Below are positions 34,321-42,435 of a DNA stretch of 64,000 nucleotides, in pieces. A program made the position numbers and the translations under genes. This DNA comes from Lachnospiraceae bacterium (GTDB lineage Bacteria > Bacillota > Clostridia > Lachnospirales > Bianqueaceae). The DNA is taken from contig JAAWDX010000005.1 in the NCBI GenBank assembly GCA_022794035.1, forward strand, positions 124,001 through 188,000, given 5' to 3'. Positions within the stretch are counted from its first letter, which is position 1; every line of letters starts with the position of its first letter. The notes below the pieces were generated by a model. The model saw only the letters and a program-made list of their open reading frames with translations. It ran no database searches and was not told the origin of the DNA.

Positions 34321-34815
34321 ATGAAAAAAAGAGTTTGGATGCTGCTTGGCAGTATCGTACTTGTCCTAGGAATATCCGTTGGTATTACGCTGGCATATTT
34401 TACGGCCTATTCCACGGAAGCAGGAACGCAGGAGCTGGTTTTGGGTACGGATACAACGATTCATGAAACAGTGACGGACCTGAATAAATCCGTCACCATC
34501 ACAAACGAAGGCGGGGCTCCTGTCTTTGTCAGAGTTAAGGCTTTCTATCCGCAGGCAGAGGGGCTGGAGGTCGCGGTGATTCCGGGAGAGGGCTGGAGCG
34601 CTGCTGCCGAAGGCTGGTATCAGTATCAGCTTCCGCTGGCGGCTGGAGAGACAACGGCGTCCTCTGTTGAGATCGAGGTTACCGTATCGGAAAAGCTGGA
34701 AAAGGAGTTTAATATTGTGGTGGTGCATGAAGCCGTGGCAGCTCTGTATACAGAAGAAGGAGAAGCCTATGCGGATTGGAGCATGAGGCTTGCTGCAGAA
34801 GGGGAGGAGAATTAA
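34321..34815 (+). CDS. Small secreted protein with SipW-type signal peptide
   Basis: A 164-residue protein whose N-terminus (basic, hydrophobic, then GITLAYFTAYSTE) matches the leader recognised by the SipW-type signal peptidase, as in TasA, TapA and related camelysin-like proteins. The mature part is beta-rich, starting with a TxxVTITNEGGAPVFVRVKA segment typical of TasA-like folds, and it is short compared with TasA (about 240 residues). It lies 3 bp after the giant surface gene. Likely a minor fibre or tip component cleaved by the peptidase at 37359. Function is inferred from the leader and context. Confidence 0.78.
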   Translation: MKKRVWMLLGSIVLVLGISVGITLAYFTAYSTEAGTQELVLGTDTTIHETVTDLNKSVTITNEGGAPVFVRVKAFYPQAEGLEVAVIPGEGWSAAAEGWYQYQLPLAAGETTASSVEIEVTVSEKLEKEFNIVVVHEAVAALYTEEGEAYADWSMRLAAEGEEN

Positions 34816-34817
34816 CC

Positions 34818-35573
34818 ATGAAAAACGTAAAATCTCTTCTTTCAATTAAGACCGTCGTATTCGCGCTCTGCGCGGCTGCATTGATTGGGCTGGCCGGAGC
34901 CGGCTTAAGCAGAGCAAGTCTGCAGGTGACCGGAGGAGAATATACGGCGCAGATCGGCACGCAAAATATTGGCGTTGCTCTTTTAGAGGGAGAGCGATTG
35001 GTGAGTCAGTCGCAGGCTGAAGGGGCAACACACGGCACGATCCTCAGTCATTTGCTGGAAGAAGGGGAAACGCAGATTGTCCCCGGCAAGACCTATGAGG
35101 AACTGCTCAGTGTTAAAAATACAGGCGATATCGATGAGTATGTGCGAGTCATTATAAAAAAGCGGTGGCAAAACCAAGAGGGGGTGCCGCTTACGACACT
35201 AGCGCCGCAGCTGATTGATTTGCATCTTTTAACGACTGAAAACGGCGGTGCGTGGCTATTAGATGAGAGTGCCAGCACAAAGGAGCAGATCGTATTATAT
35301 TATACTGGCATTATACCGGTTGAGGGCACGGCAGCCTTTGCTGATACGCTGCGGATTGACGAGGCGGTCATGAAGGCGGCCTCCATGAAGGAGGAAAGCC
35401 AGGTGATCACATTAACGTATGCGTATCAGGATGCCGTATTTGCCATTGATGTTGAGGTAGATGCCGTGCAGACGAATAATGCAGAAAAGGCAATCCTCAG
35501 CGCCTGGGGCAAAGAGGTTTCCATTGATGAGAATGGGGTGCTCAGTCTGAAAGAGGGAGGAGCGCAGAAATGA
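34818..35573 (+). CDS. Secreted protein, SipW-type leader likely
   Basis: A 251-residue protein with an N-terminal hydrophobic leader (TVVFALCAAALIGLAGAGL) followed at once by SRASLQVTGGEY, in the position of the SipW recognition region. The mature domain resembles the neighbour's TasA-like beta-sandwich: LLSVKNTGDIDEYVRVIIKK matches the usual central strand. It is 2 bp from the preceding gene and overlaps the next by 4 bp. Probably a second subunit of the same extracellular assembly. Confidence 0.72.
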   Translation: MKNVKSLLSIKTVVFALCAAALIGLAGAGLSRASLQVTGGEYTAQIGTQNIGVALLEGERLVSQSQAEGATHGTILSHLLEEGETQIVPGKTYEELLSVKNTGDIDEYVRVIIKKRWQNQEGVPLTTLAPQLIDLHLLTTENGGAWLLDESASTKEQIVLYYTGIIPVEGTAAFADTLRIDEAVMKAASMKEESQVITLTYAYQDAVFAIDVEVDAVQTNNAEKAILSAWGKEVSIDENGVLSLKEGGAQK

Positions 35574-36343
35574 AAAAGATAAATCGATGTATAGCGCTGC
35601 TTCTGATGGCGGCTGTGTGTATCCTGAATGCAGCAGGCGTTTCTGCCGCAGAGCATGAAGGCGAGGAAGGCTGGCTGGTTACTTTTGATTCCGAGAGGCT
35701 GGTCAGCAATATGGAAACGGGAGAAGAGTTTACCGAGGTTTTGGGCCGGATTCAGCCCGGCGATACAGTCACTTTGCGCGTGGCGCTGCACAATGAAGCC
35801 TCTGAGGCAACGGATTGGTATATGCAGAACGAGGTGCTGAATAGCTTTGAAAAAAGCGTGCAGGCAAGCGGCGGCGCGTATAGCTATATCCTGAGCTATA
35901 TAGATGAAAAGGGAACAGAAACTGTGATCTATAACAGCAATACAGTGGGCGGAGATGAAGTCATAGGGCAGCGTGTTGGCTTGGAGCAGGCAACCATCTC
36001 ATTAACTGATTATTTTTATGTGGCTACGCTAAAAGAGCAGGAAAGGGGCGCGGTATTGCTGACCGTAGGGCTGGATGGAGAGACAAACGGCAATCAGTAT
36101 CAAAATGCAGCCGCTGACCTTAAAATGGATTTTGCCGTAGAGCTTTCTTCGTTATTTAAGGAACCAGAGGTAGAGCGGCGCACAGAGAATCAGTATATTA
36201 CCGTGCGGACACCGGGCAGCACTGCCGGCGCAAAGACCGGCGATACCACATCAATCTGGCCGTATGTGGGTGCGGGAGGCGCAGCGCTGCTGCTGATCAT
36301 ACTGCTTGTCTGTCTGAAAAAAAGAAAGGGGACGCAAAAATGA
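35570..36343 (+). CDS. Surface protein with C-terminal KTGD anchor segment
   Basis: A 257-residue protein with a cleavable signal peptide ending at VSAAEH, a beta-rich domain (about 30-200), and a C-terminal KTGDTTSIWPYVGAGGA, then a hydrophobic segment and the basic tail KKRKGTQK. KTGD before a membrane segment is a sortase-type sorting signal common in Clostridia, though the usual Pro is replaced by Ala. It could be sortase-linked or simply membrane-held; no sortase gene is in the operon. Starts overlap by 4 bp (ATGA) on both sides. Confidence 0.75.
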   Translation: MKKINRCIALLLMAAVCILNAAGVSAAEHEGEEGWLVTFDSERLVSNMETGEEFTEVLGRIQPGDTVTLRVALHNEASEATDWYMQNEVLNSFEKSVQASGGAYSYILSYIDEKGTETVIYNSNTVGGDEVIGQRVGLEQATISLTDYFYVATLKEQERGAVLLTVGLDGETNGNQYQNAAADLKMDFAVELSSLFKEPEVERRTENQYITVRTPGSTAGAKTGDTTSIWPYVGAGGAALLLIILLVCLKKRKGTQK

Positions 36344-37347
36344 TGAGATCTGTTAAAAAAGCTTTAGCATGCGTACTCAGCAGTGTACTCCTCATCATGC
36401 TGCAGATACCCGCTTTGGCAGCAGAGGCTGAGCAGGAGCCCTACACATATCAGGTGACGATTTCTGCCGGTGCGCAGGGCGTTTTTAATGAAAACAGTCT
36501 GGCGGCCATTGGAGTGACGGGAGACAATGTATCTGGCGTCAGCAAGGAGATCAATGAGAGTCATACGCTGATTACGATTAGCGGACTGCACTATGGTGAT
36601 AAGGTTAGCTGTGATATGGCCAATCAAGCAGAGAATAATCCGGTCACCTTATTAGAAACGCGGTATTATAACAAGGGAATCCGTCAGAGCGGTCATGATA
36701 ATGAAGAGGCCAAGAATGCGTCTTTTACCGTAGAGGGCGATGCTTCCTATGTGGTAGCCTATGGAATTGCCGGCAATATGGCCGAATATCGGGTACGCTA
36801 TGTAAGCAGCGTTACCGGCGAGCCCTTAGCAGAAGAGCAGGTATATTACGGCGTGATTGGCGATAAGCCGGTTGTTCCGTACTTGTATGTGGAGGGGTAT
36901 TTGCCGCAGGCTTATAATCTGACGAAAACACTGAGCGACAATGTCGGAGAAAATGTTTTTGAATTTGACTATACGCCGGTTCCAGAGTCGGTTATCGAGA
37001 CAGTGGTTAACACGGTTTATGTAGAAGGCTCTGAGGGGCAGACCAGCGAGAGTGTGCCGGCACCTGCGGAAGAAACATCCGAGACCTCAGCCGCACCTGC
37101 AGGAGAAAGCAGTGAAGCGCAGCAGGAGGATCAGGAAGTGAGTCGGCCGCAGGAAATCATCGACTTAGATGATAATCCGGTACCGTTGGGCTCCGGCGAA
37201 AGTCAGGCAGATGCCAATGAGGATGAGGAGCCCTCAGGCAGCACCTATCAGAAAATGCTATATGTGCTGGCAGGCGGAGCTGCCGCGGTGCTCGTTGTAG
37301 TCATTTTGATTGCTGTGATTTTGAAAAAGAGAAAAGAGCGGCGATAA
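36340..37347 (+). CDS. Membrane-anchored surface protein with MucBP-like domain
   Basis: A 335-residue protein with an N-terminal signal peptide (ending ALAAEA), a beta domain (about 35-135), a MucBP-like segment with YRVRYVSSVTGEPLAEEQV and YLPQAYNLTKTLSDN, an acidic Ser/Glu-rich linker (about 225-300) and a single C-terminal membrane segment with a basic end KKRKERR. There is no recognisable sortase motif before the membrane helix. Likely the cell-side holder of the extracellular assembly. It overlaps the preceding gene by 4 bp. Confidence 0.75.
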   Translation: MMRSVKKALACVLSSVLLIMLQIPALAAEAEQEPYTYQVTISAGAQGVFNENSLAAIGVTGDNVSGVSKEINESHTLITISGLHYGDKVSCDMANQAENNPVTLLETRYYNKGIRQSGHDNEEAKNASFTVEGDASYVVAYGIAGNMAEYRVRYVSSVTGEPLAEEQVYYGVIGDKPVVPYLYVEGYLPQAYNLTKTLSDNVGENVFEFDYTPVPESVIETVVNTVYVEGSEGQTSESVPAPAEETSETSAAPAGESSEAQQEDQEVSRPQEIIDLDDNPVPLGSGESQADANEDEEPSGSTYQKMLYVLAGGAAAVLVVVILIAVILKKRKERR

Positions 37348-37358
37348 AGGAAATGAAG

Positions 37359-37874
37359 ATGAAACAAGAAAAAAAGAAGCGCTGCACCGCGTGGCTGCAC
37401 GCGATAGGTGCTCTTCTGCTCTGGGGCGTGATTTTACTCTGCATTATCCTTACCATTCCCCGAGTTTTTGGCTATCAGCTTTATCATGTTATCAGCGGCA
37501 GCATGGAGCCGCAGATCCCAATAGGGAGCTTGATTTTAACAAAGGAGATACAGCCGCAGGAGCTGGAGTCCGGCGATATCATCACCTTTTACGGCGGGTT
37601 TAATCAGGCAAGTACGATTGTGCACCGGGTGGTAGCCAATGAACGGGCAGAGAAGCAGCTGATTACAAAGGGGGATGCCAATGAGCAGGAGGATATCCGG
37701 CCGGTAAAATACTCCTATGTACTGGGCAAAATGGTTATATCTGTGCCAAGGCTTGGGTGGCTTGCCGCTGCGATCGGCACTTGGACAGGGAAAGCGGTGT
37801 TAATGATCATTGCGGTAATTGGCTTCTGTGTTAAGAATATTGCTTCCTATATGGAGCTGAAGCATAAAGAATAG
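37359..37874 (+). CDS. sipW: Signal peptidase I, SipW type (S26B)
   Basis: A 171-residue ER-type signal peptidase. The catalytic Ser48 lies in SGSMEP and the general base is His89 in IVHRVV, where eubacterial-type peptidases have Lys. GDIITFYGG and TKGDANEQEDIRPV are the other conserved boxes. Hydrophobic segments lie at both ends, as in SipW. In Bacillus subtilis SipW processes TasA and TapA. It closes the operon that encodes two SipW-leader proteins, a strong functional link. I prefer the start at 37359, at a better distance from AAAGGA than the ATG at 37353. Confidence 0.92.
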   Translation: MKQEKKKRCTAWLHAIGALLLWGVILLCIILTIPRVFGYQLYHVISGSMEPQIPIGSLILTKEIQPQELESGDIITFYGGFNQASTIVHRVVANERAEKQLITKGDANEQEDIRPVKYSYVLGKMVISVPRLGWLAAAIGTWTGKAVLMIIAVIGFCVKNIASYMELKHKE

Positions 37875-37900
37875 ATTTCATCAAAAAATGCGACTAATAA

Positions 37901-37940
37901 AAAAGCGCTAGTTGTGGCCAATACCAGAACTAGCGCTTTT
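37901..37940. terminator. Bidirectional terminator after sipW
   Basis: AAAAGCGCTAGTT (37901-37913) pairs perfectly with AACTAGCGCTTTT (37928-37940) around a 14-nt loop. It lies between the sipW stop and the convergent sugar isomerase, with T-runs in both directions. Confidence 0.88.
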
Positions 37941-37973
37941 CTGTATACAGTTGTGCTTGGCTTTTTTACAGCA

Positions 37974-38786
37974 TTAGCCCTTTAAGTACTGAATGCTTAA
38001 AAGAGCAGCTTCCATGGGAGTGCGTCCGACGGAACGGTCCTGTTCCACGACGAGCCACTGCGTGCCGGATTCCTCAGCCGCCTTTACAATAGCCGGCATA
38101 TCCTGCATGCCATGTCCGACAGGACGGAATTCAAAAGTGCCCTTAGTTTCCTTCTTCTCAGCGATACCAATCAGCTCATACATATCAGAGGCAGCGCCCT
38201 CTTTGTAGAAGTCCTTTAAATGAACAACCGGGCAGCGGCCTGCATATTTGCGGATGTATGCAGCCGGATTTTCGCCGGCAACATTTACCCAGCAGGTATC
38301 CAGCTCAGTCTGCAGTAGGTCAGCCGGAATTGCATCATACATGTAGTCAAGGCCATATTGTCCGTTTTCCAGCTTGATAAATTCAAAATCATGATTATGA
38401 TACAGCATCGGGATTCCCATTTCCTTGGCAACCTCGCAGATATGACGCATCTGCTTCAGCGTATCTTCAAAAACGGGCGTGCCATGGCGGACATCCTCAT
38501 TCAAATAAGGAAAAGCAATATACCGACAGCCAATTTCCTTATAGGCAGCAATGGTGCCCTTTGGGTCTGCCAAAAGCTCTACATAGGGAACATGCGCAGA
38601 GATCGCAGGGATGCCTACTTCATCCAAGGCCTGACGAATCTCCGCAGGCGTATGTCCGTACAGGCCGGCCAGCTCTACGCCGGCATAACCGGCATCCTTC
38701 AACTTTTGCATAGTACATTTAAAATCAGCAGCGGCATCCTCACGGACAGAAAAGACCTGAATTGCAACGGGTAATTGAGTTAACAT
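37974..38786 (-). CDS. Sugar phosphate isomerase/epimerase family (xylose isomerase-like TIM barrel)
   Basis: A 270-residue TIM-barrel protein of the AP endonuclease 2/xylose isomerase-like family. Typical strands are seen in GYAGVELAGLYG, MLYHNHDFEF (metal-binding His and Glu region), LDTCWVN and VVHLKDF. Relatives act on inosose, hydroxypyruvate or 3-keto sugars; the specific substrate is unknown. It has its own promoter inside the MATE gene end and a LacI-type palindrome just downstream of it, so expression is probably sugar-controlled by a distant regulator. Confidence 0.85.
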   Translation of the reverse strand: MLTQLPVAIQVFSVREDAAADFKCTMQKLKDAGYAGVELAGLYGHTPAEIRQALDEVGIPAISAHVPYVELLADPKGTIAAYKEIGCRYIAFPYLNEDVRHGTPVFEDTLKQMRHICEVAKEMGIPMLYHNHDFEFIKLENGQYGLDYMYDAIPADLLQTELDTCWVNVAGENPAAYIRKYAGRCPVVHLKDFYKEGAASDMYELIGIAEKKETKGTFEFRPVGHGMQDMPAIVKAAEESGTQWLVVEQDRSVGRTPMEAALLSIQYLKG

Positions 38787-38804
38787 ACTCTTCCTCCTAT
38801 CAAA

Positions 38805-38820
38805 ATGTAATCCATTACAT
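38805..38820. promoter_or_regulatory. LacI-family-like operator
   Basis: ATGTAATCCATTACAT, a perfect 16-bp palindrome, lies 9 bp downstream of the -10 box and 19 bp upstream of the isomerase ATG. The shape TGTAA..TTACA is typical of LacI-family operators. Confidence 0.6.
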
Positions 38821-38828
38821 ATGCTTAT

Positions 38829-38857
38829 ATACTATACTTTTGAAGGTTTTTTGTCAA
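38829..38857 (-). promoter_or_regulatory. Promoter of the sugar isomerase gene
   Basis: Minus strand: TTGACA (complement of 38852-38857), 17-bp spacer, TAGTAT (complement of 38829-38834). It sits within and just past the 3' end of the MATE gene. Confidence 0.65.
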
Positions 38858-40178
38858 CCGCTTTACGCAAAAAATATATCAAGAAAGGAACGCTTAATAA
38901 AAAGGTTGCCGCATCCGCAAAGGCCTGTGCCAGCTGTACGCCCCAGAGCTCAGGCAGCAGCAGAATCAGCGGCAGAAAAAACAACCCCTGCCGTGCCCCT
39001 GCCAGAAAGGACGATATCACAGGCCGGTTTACAGACTGAAAGCTCAGATTCGCAATCGTACAAGCCGGAAGCAGCGGCATTGTTAGCGCGCCGGCGCGCA
39101 AAGAAAGAGAAGCAATGCGGACAACCTCCGCCTCGTCCATAAACAGGCGAATGAGGGCAGGAGCCTGCCAAAATATGAGAGCGCCCAAAAGAGTAAGGGC
39201 GGCGGTCCCGGTCCAGAGGCAAAAATGAAAGGCCCTGCGGATGCGCTGCGTGTTATGCTGTGCGTAGTTAAAGCCGATGAGGGGCTGCAGACCCTGGCCG
39301 TATCCGAGCATGAGCGTGAAAACGATCATAAAAATTTTGCCGGCGATGGACATCGCAGTGACGACGGCATCACCGTAGAGGCTGGCACAGCGGTTAAGCA
39401 GGATGGCGGAGGCTGCCGCCAGCCCCTGACGCAGCAGAGAAGGAAAGCCGGTCAGGAAAATGCGTCCAGAGAAGCGAAAGCCGGAAAAACGGAGAGAAAG
39501 GGAGCTTTTACCGGTGAGAAATGCGGATAAAAGGACGGCAAAACAAGCCGCTTGGCTGAGGAGTGTGGCGAGCGCGATGCCCTGAATGCCGAGCGGCTGC
39601 AGAAGGAGGGGGTCGAGAAGGATATTGAGAAAGCCACCGACGGCAATGCCCAGCAGTGCGCGGGCAGTTTTGCCTTCGGCACGCAGCAGATGGCTCAGGC
39701 AGAGGGATCCGGTCAGGAAGGGAGCGGCAATGAAAATATAGAGGCTGTAGGAGACGGCATGCGGCAAAATGGTCTCAGAGGCGCCTAAAAGGCGCAAAAA
39801 GGGCTCCCGCCAAAAGGCAATGGAGGCGATCAAAAGACCGCAGAGCAGCGACAGATAAAAGCTGGCGCCGGCAATCTGACCGGCCTCGTGCACCTGACGC
39901 TTGCCGAGGCGGAGGGAAATCAAGCTGCCGCCGCCCATGCCCAGCGTAAAGCCGGCGGCCTGGATGAGCGCCATCAGCGAAAAGGTGATGCCGACGGCGC
40001 CGGAGGCTTCTACGCCAAGTCTGGCAACAAAAAAGGTATCGGCCAGATTGTAAATAGAAGTGATCAGCATGCTGCCCATGGTAGGCAGCGCCAAGGAAAG
40101 CAATAGGCCGGGTATGGGCTTTTGCATCATGCGTTTATATTCGGCTTTCGATGCGGCAGGACTCTGGGTTTTCGTCAT
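38832..40178 (-). CDS. MATE family efflux transporter
   Basis: A 448-residue transporter of the multidrug and toxin extrusion family, with twelve hydrophobic segments in two halves. The N-terminal half starts KPIPGLLLSLALPTMGSML and has NLADTFFVARLG; the second half has GFNYAQHNTQRIRR, a family-typical loop. It exchanges drugs or metabolites for protons or sodium ions across the membrane; the substrate is unknown. AAGGAG is 6 bp before the ATG at 40178. The frame runs on to 40241, but that extension has no start signal. Confidence 0.92.
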   Translation of the reverse strand: MTKTQSPAASKAEYKRMMQKPIPGLLLSLALPTMGSMLITSIYNLADTFFVARLGVEASGAVGITFSLMALIQAAGFTLGMGGGSLISLRLGKRQVHEAGQIAGASFYLSLLCGLLIASIAFWREPFLRLLGASETILPHAVSYSLYIFIAAPFLTGSLCLSHLLRAEGKTARALLGIAVGGFLNILLDPLLLQPLGIQGIALATLLSQAACFAVLLSAFLTGKSSLSLRFSGFRFSGRIFLTGFPSLLRQGLAAASAILLNRCASLYGDAVVTAMSIAGKIFMIVFTLMLGYGQGLQPLIGFNYAQHNTQRIRRAFHFCLWTGTAALTLLGALIFWQAPALIRLFMDEAEVVRIASLSLRAGALTMPLLPACTIANLSFQSVNRPVISSFLAGARQGLFFLPLILLLPELWGVQLAQAFADAATFLLSVPFLIYFLRKAVDKKPSKV

Positions 40179-40303
40179 GACAGGCTCCTTTATGGGATAA
40201 ACTTGACGGTAGTATATGTAAAAAAAGAAAATTCCATACAAAAAAGGAAATCTGACAAAAACAGCGAATATTAACTATTATATGATAAGAAGGAGAAGAG
40301 AAA

Positions 40304-41080
40304 ATGGTCACGCGATTAGAGGATACGGACAAGGCAGCGCCTCTTTTTGAGGGCTGGCAGGAGACCATGATTTGGTCATGCCTGCAGGGAATGATGGGCG
40401 GCATTTATGTCACGGATGTGACGGCGCCCAGATCAGCCGTCGCTCGTTTGGGAGATTTTTGTTTTTTTGCCGGCCGGCCGGAAAGAGAGCTGGTGCTTTA
40501 TCAGCCTCCGGAGGATATACGGGATTTTATGATTATGGCAGCGCAAAATGCGGCCTGGGAAGAGCTGATTGCGGAGTGCTGGGGAGAACGGGCGCAGAGG
40601 AGAATGCGGTACGCCATTAAAAAAGAAGGGGATATTTTTGACAGGAGAAAGCTGCAGCAGATAGTAGAGAATCTGCCTTCAGAATATAGGCTGAAGGAGA
40701 TTGACGAGAGCCTGTATGAGCAGTGTCTTCAGGACGGCTGGACAAGGGATCTGGTGGCACAGTTTGAAAATTATGAGATCTACCGAAAATATGGGCTCGG
40801 CATTGTAGCGCTGCATGACGGCCGGATTGTATCCGGCGCCTCCAGCTATTCGGCGTATCGGGAAGGCATTGAGATTGAGATCGATACGCATGCTGCCTAT
40901 CGCAGGAGGGGGCTGGCGCTGGCCTGCGGCGCCAAGCTCATTTTGTCATGCCTTGAGAGGGGGCTGTATCCAAGCTGGGATGCGCAGAATCTGGGCTCGG
41001 TAGCGCTGGCAGAAAAGCTGGGGTATCATGCCGATCATGCCTATCCCGTGTTTGAGGTGAGCGGATGCGGCAACGTATAA
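40304..41080 (+). CDS. GNAT family acetyltransferase (PF12746-like)
   Basis: A 258-residue protein of the larger GNAT_acetyltran group found in Firmicutes. The acetyl-CoA loop region is IDTHAAYRRRGLALACG in the C-terminal third, followed by LYPSWDAQNLGSVALAEKLGY. The N-terminal half is a less conserved domain. No substrate can be named. GGAG is 9 bp before the ATG. It overlaps the next gene by 16 bp. Confidence 0.82.
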   Translation: MVTRLEDTDKAAPLFEGWQETMIWSCLQGMMGGIYVTDVTAPRSAVARLGDFCFFAGRPERELVLYQPPEDIRDFMIMAAQNAAWEELIAECWGERAQRRMRYAIKKEGDIFDRRKLQQIVENLPSEYRLKEIDESLYEQCLQDGWTRDLVAQFENYEIYRKYGLGIVALHDGRIVSGASSYSAYREGIEIEIDTHAAYRRRGLALACGAKLILSCLERGLYPSWDAQNLGSVALAEKLGYHADHAYPVFEVSGCGNV

Positions 41081-41727
41081 GGGCAGTCTTTATAGCGGCG
41101 GAGCTGCTGCTTTACGGTCTGTTTTTGATGCTGGATATACGGCAGCAGCCTTCGGCAGAATGGAAATATGCCTCGATCTGTTTATGCGCTTTGTGTGTCT
41201 TCCTGCTGACAAAAAGACAGTGGCTGATGCGGACAGCCTTTTTGCTGACTGTGCTGGCCGATACATTTTTATTGCTGCTGGACAGGCAGTACCTCATAGG
41301 AGTGCTGTGCTTTTGCGCGGTGCAGCTTCTATATGCCCTTAGGCTCGGGAAGCGCTGCGGCAAGCGGGGGCTTGTCATCCGCGGGATGAGCTATGGTGCT
41401 GCGCTGCTTATTTTGTATGGACTGGATTTGTTGGCGCCTTTGACGGCAGCAGCAGCGTTTTCTTTTACGCAGCTTGCCGTGAGCGCTATGACGGCGCTGC
41501 GAAAGCCGCGTAAAACATGTAGTGATCGCCTGACGGCTTGGGGCCTGACGTTGTTTTTAGGCTGCGATATCTGTGTGGGGCTGCACAATATAGAGGCCTA
41601 TCTGCCGGTTTTGATATGGCCGCAGGGGGTCAGCATAGGGATGTGGCTGTTTTATCTGCCTGCGCAGGTACTGCTTGTTTTATCAGCATATGAAGAGGAA
41701 AGGGAGGGACAGACCAATGGAGAATAA
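41065..41727 (+). CDS. Multi-pass membrane protein, possibly YhhN/TMEM86-like
   Basis: A 220-residue integral membrane protein with about eight hydrophobic segments. The arrangement and the segment TLFLGCDICVGLHN recall the YhhN (lysoplasmalogenase-like) family, but I cannot confirm this by eye. It starts inside the acetyltransferase gene (16-bp overlap), and its end overlaps the next gene by 11 bp, so the three are translated together. Confidence 0.6.
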   Translation: MRQRIRAVFIAAELLLYGLFLMLDIRQQPSAEWKYASICLCALCVFLLTKRQWLMRTAFLLTVLADTFLLLLDRQYLIGVLCFCAVQLLYALRLGKRCGKRGLVIRGMSYGAALLILYGLDLLAPLTAAAAFSFTQLAVSAMTALRKPRKTCSDRLTAWGLTLFLGCDICVGLHNIEAYLPVLIWPQGVSIGMWLFYLPAQVLLVLSAYEEEREGQTNGE

Positions 41728-42403
41728 AGATTGGCAGAGCAGGGCCGCGGCGCTTCTGATGATTATCTGCACAGCTCTGTTTATTTTAACGGCGAGTATC
41801 GCTGTGCCCATCCTGTGCCGGCCATTCTTTTATCTGCAGATTGGCCCGCTGGGCTTAGAAGCAGAAACAGGGCTGGCCAAGCAGGAGATTATGCAGGCCT
41901 ATTCGGAAATGCTGGATTTCTGCACCGGCTTATCCAGAGAATTTTCAACGGGCGTACTGCCGTGGTCGCCGCAGGGGCGTGCGCATTTTGTGGATGTCAG
42001 GTGGCTTTTTATGCTCGATTTAGGAGCAGCCGCGGTCAGCGGCTGTGTGCTTTTGGCAGGGTATTTTATGCGGAAAAGAGCCTTGAGGCCGCTCTATTGT
42101 TTTAGAGGGCGGGGAGCCGGCTTTTGGGCGGGCAGCAGCCTGCTGGCTGTTTTTGCTTTGCTGACAGGCCTTGCCGCGCTGGATTTTGGGAGAGCCTTTG
42201 CGGTATTTCATAAGATTTTCTTCCCGGGGAAAAGCAATTGGATTTTTTCTCCGGAAGAGGATGCTGTGATTACGATTTTGCCGGAGGCATTTTTCAGAAA
42301 CTGCGCCATTTTGATCGTGGTTTTGATTGTAGTAAGCTGTTTATCGCTGATCGTGCATGATGTTTATCGGCGCAGAAAGCAAAAAAAGCCTTCCAAAATC
42401 TGA
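41717..42403 (+). CDS. TIGR01906-type integral membrane protein
   Basis: A 228-residue membrane protein with four or five hydrophobic segments. The N-terminal IAVPILCRPFFYLQIGPLGL, the loop with PWSPQGRAHFVDVRWLF and the segment FHKIFFPGKSNWIFSP fit the uncharacterised TIGR01906 family of Firmicutes membrane proteins. Function unknown. GGGAGG precedes the ATG at 41717. Its stop codon lies inside the stem of the terminator that follows. Confidence 0.78.
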   Translation: MENKDWQSRAAALLMIICTALFILTASIAVPILCRPFFYLQIGPLGLEAETGLAKQEIMQAYSEMLDFCTGLSREFSTGVLPWSPQGRAHFVDVRWLFMLDLGAAAVSGCVLLAGYFMRKRALRPLYCFRGRGAGFWAGSSLLAVFALLTGLAALDFGRAFAVFHKIFFPGKSNWIFSPEEDAVITILPEAFFRNCAILIVVLIVVSCLSLIVHDVYRRRKQKKPSKI

Positions 42404-42422
42404 AGAAGATTTTGGAAGGCTT
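42386..42422. terminator. Bidirectional terminator, stop codon within the stem
   Basis: AAGCCTTCCAAAATCT (42386-42401) pairs perfectly with AGATTTTGGAAGGCTT (42407-42422) around a 5-nt loop. On the minus strand it is followed by seven T, so it ends purC; on the plus strand it is followed by GAAAAG and is weaker. Confidence 0.85.
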
Positions 42423-42435
42423 GAAAAGCAGCTTT

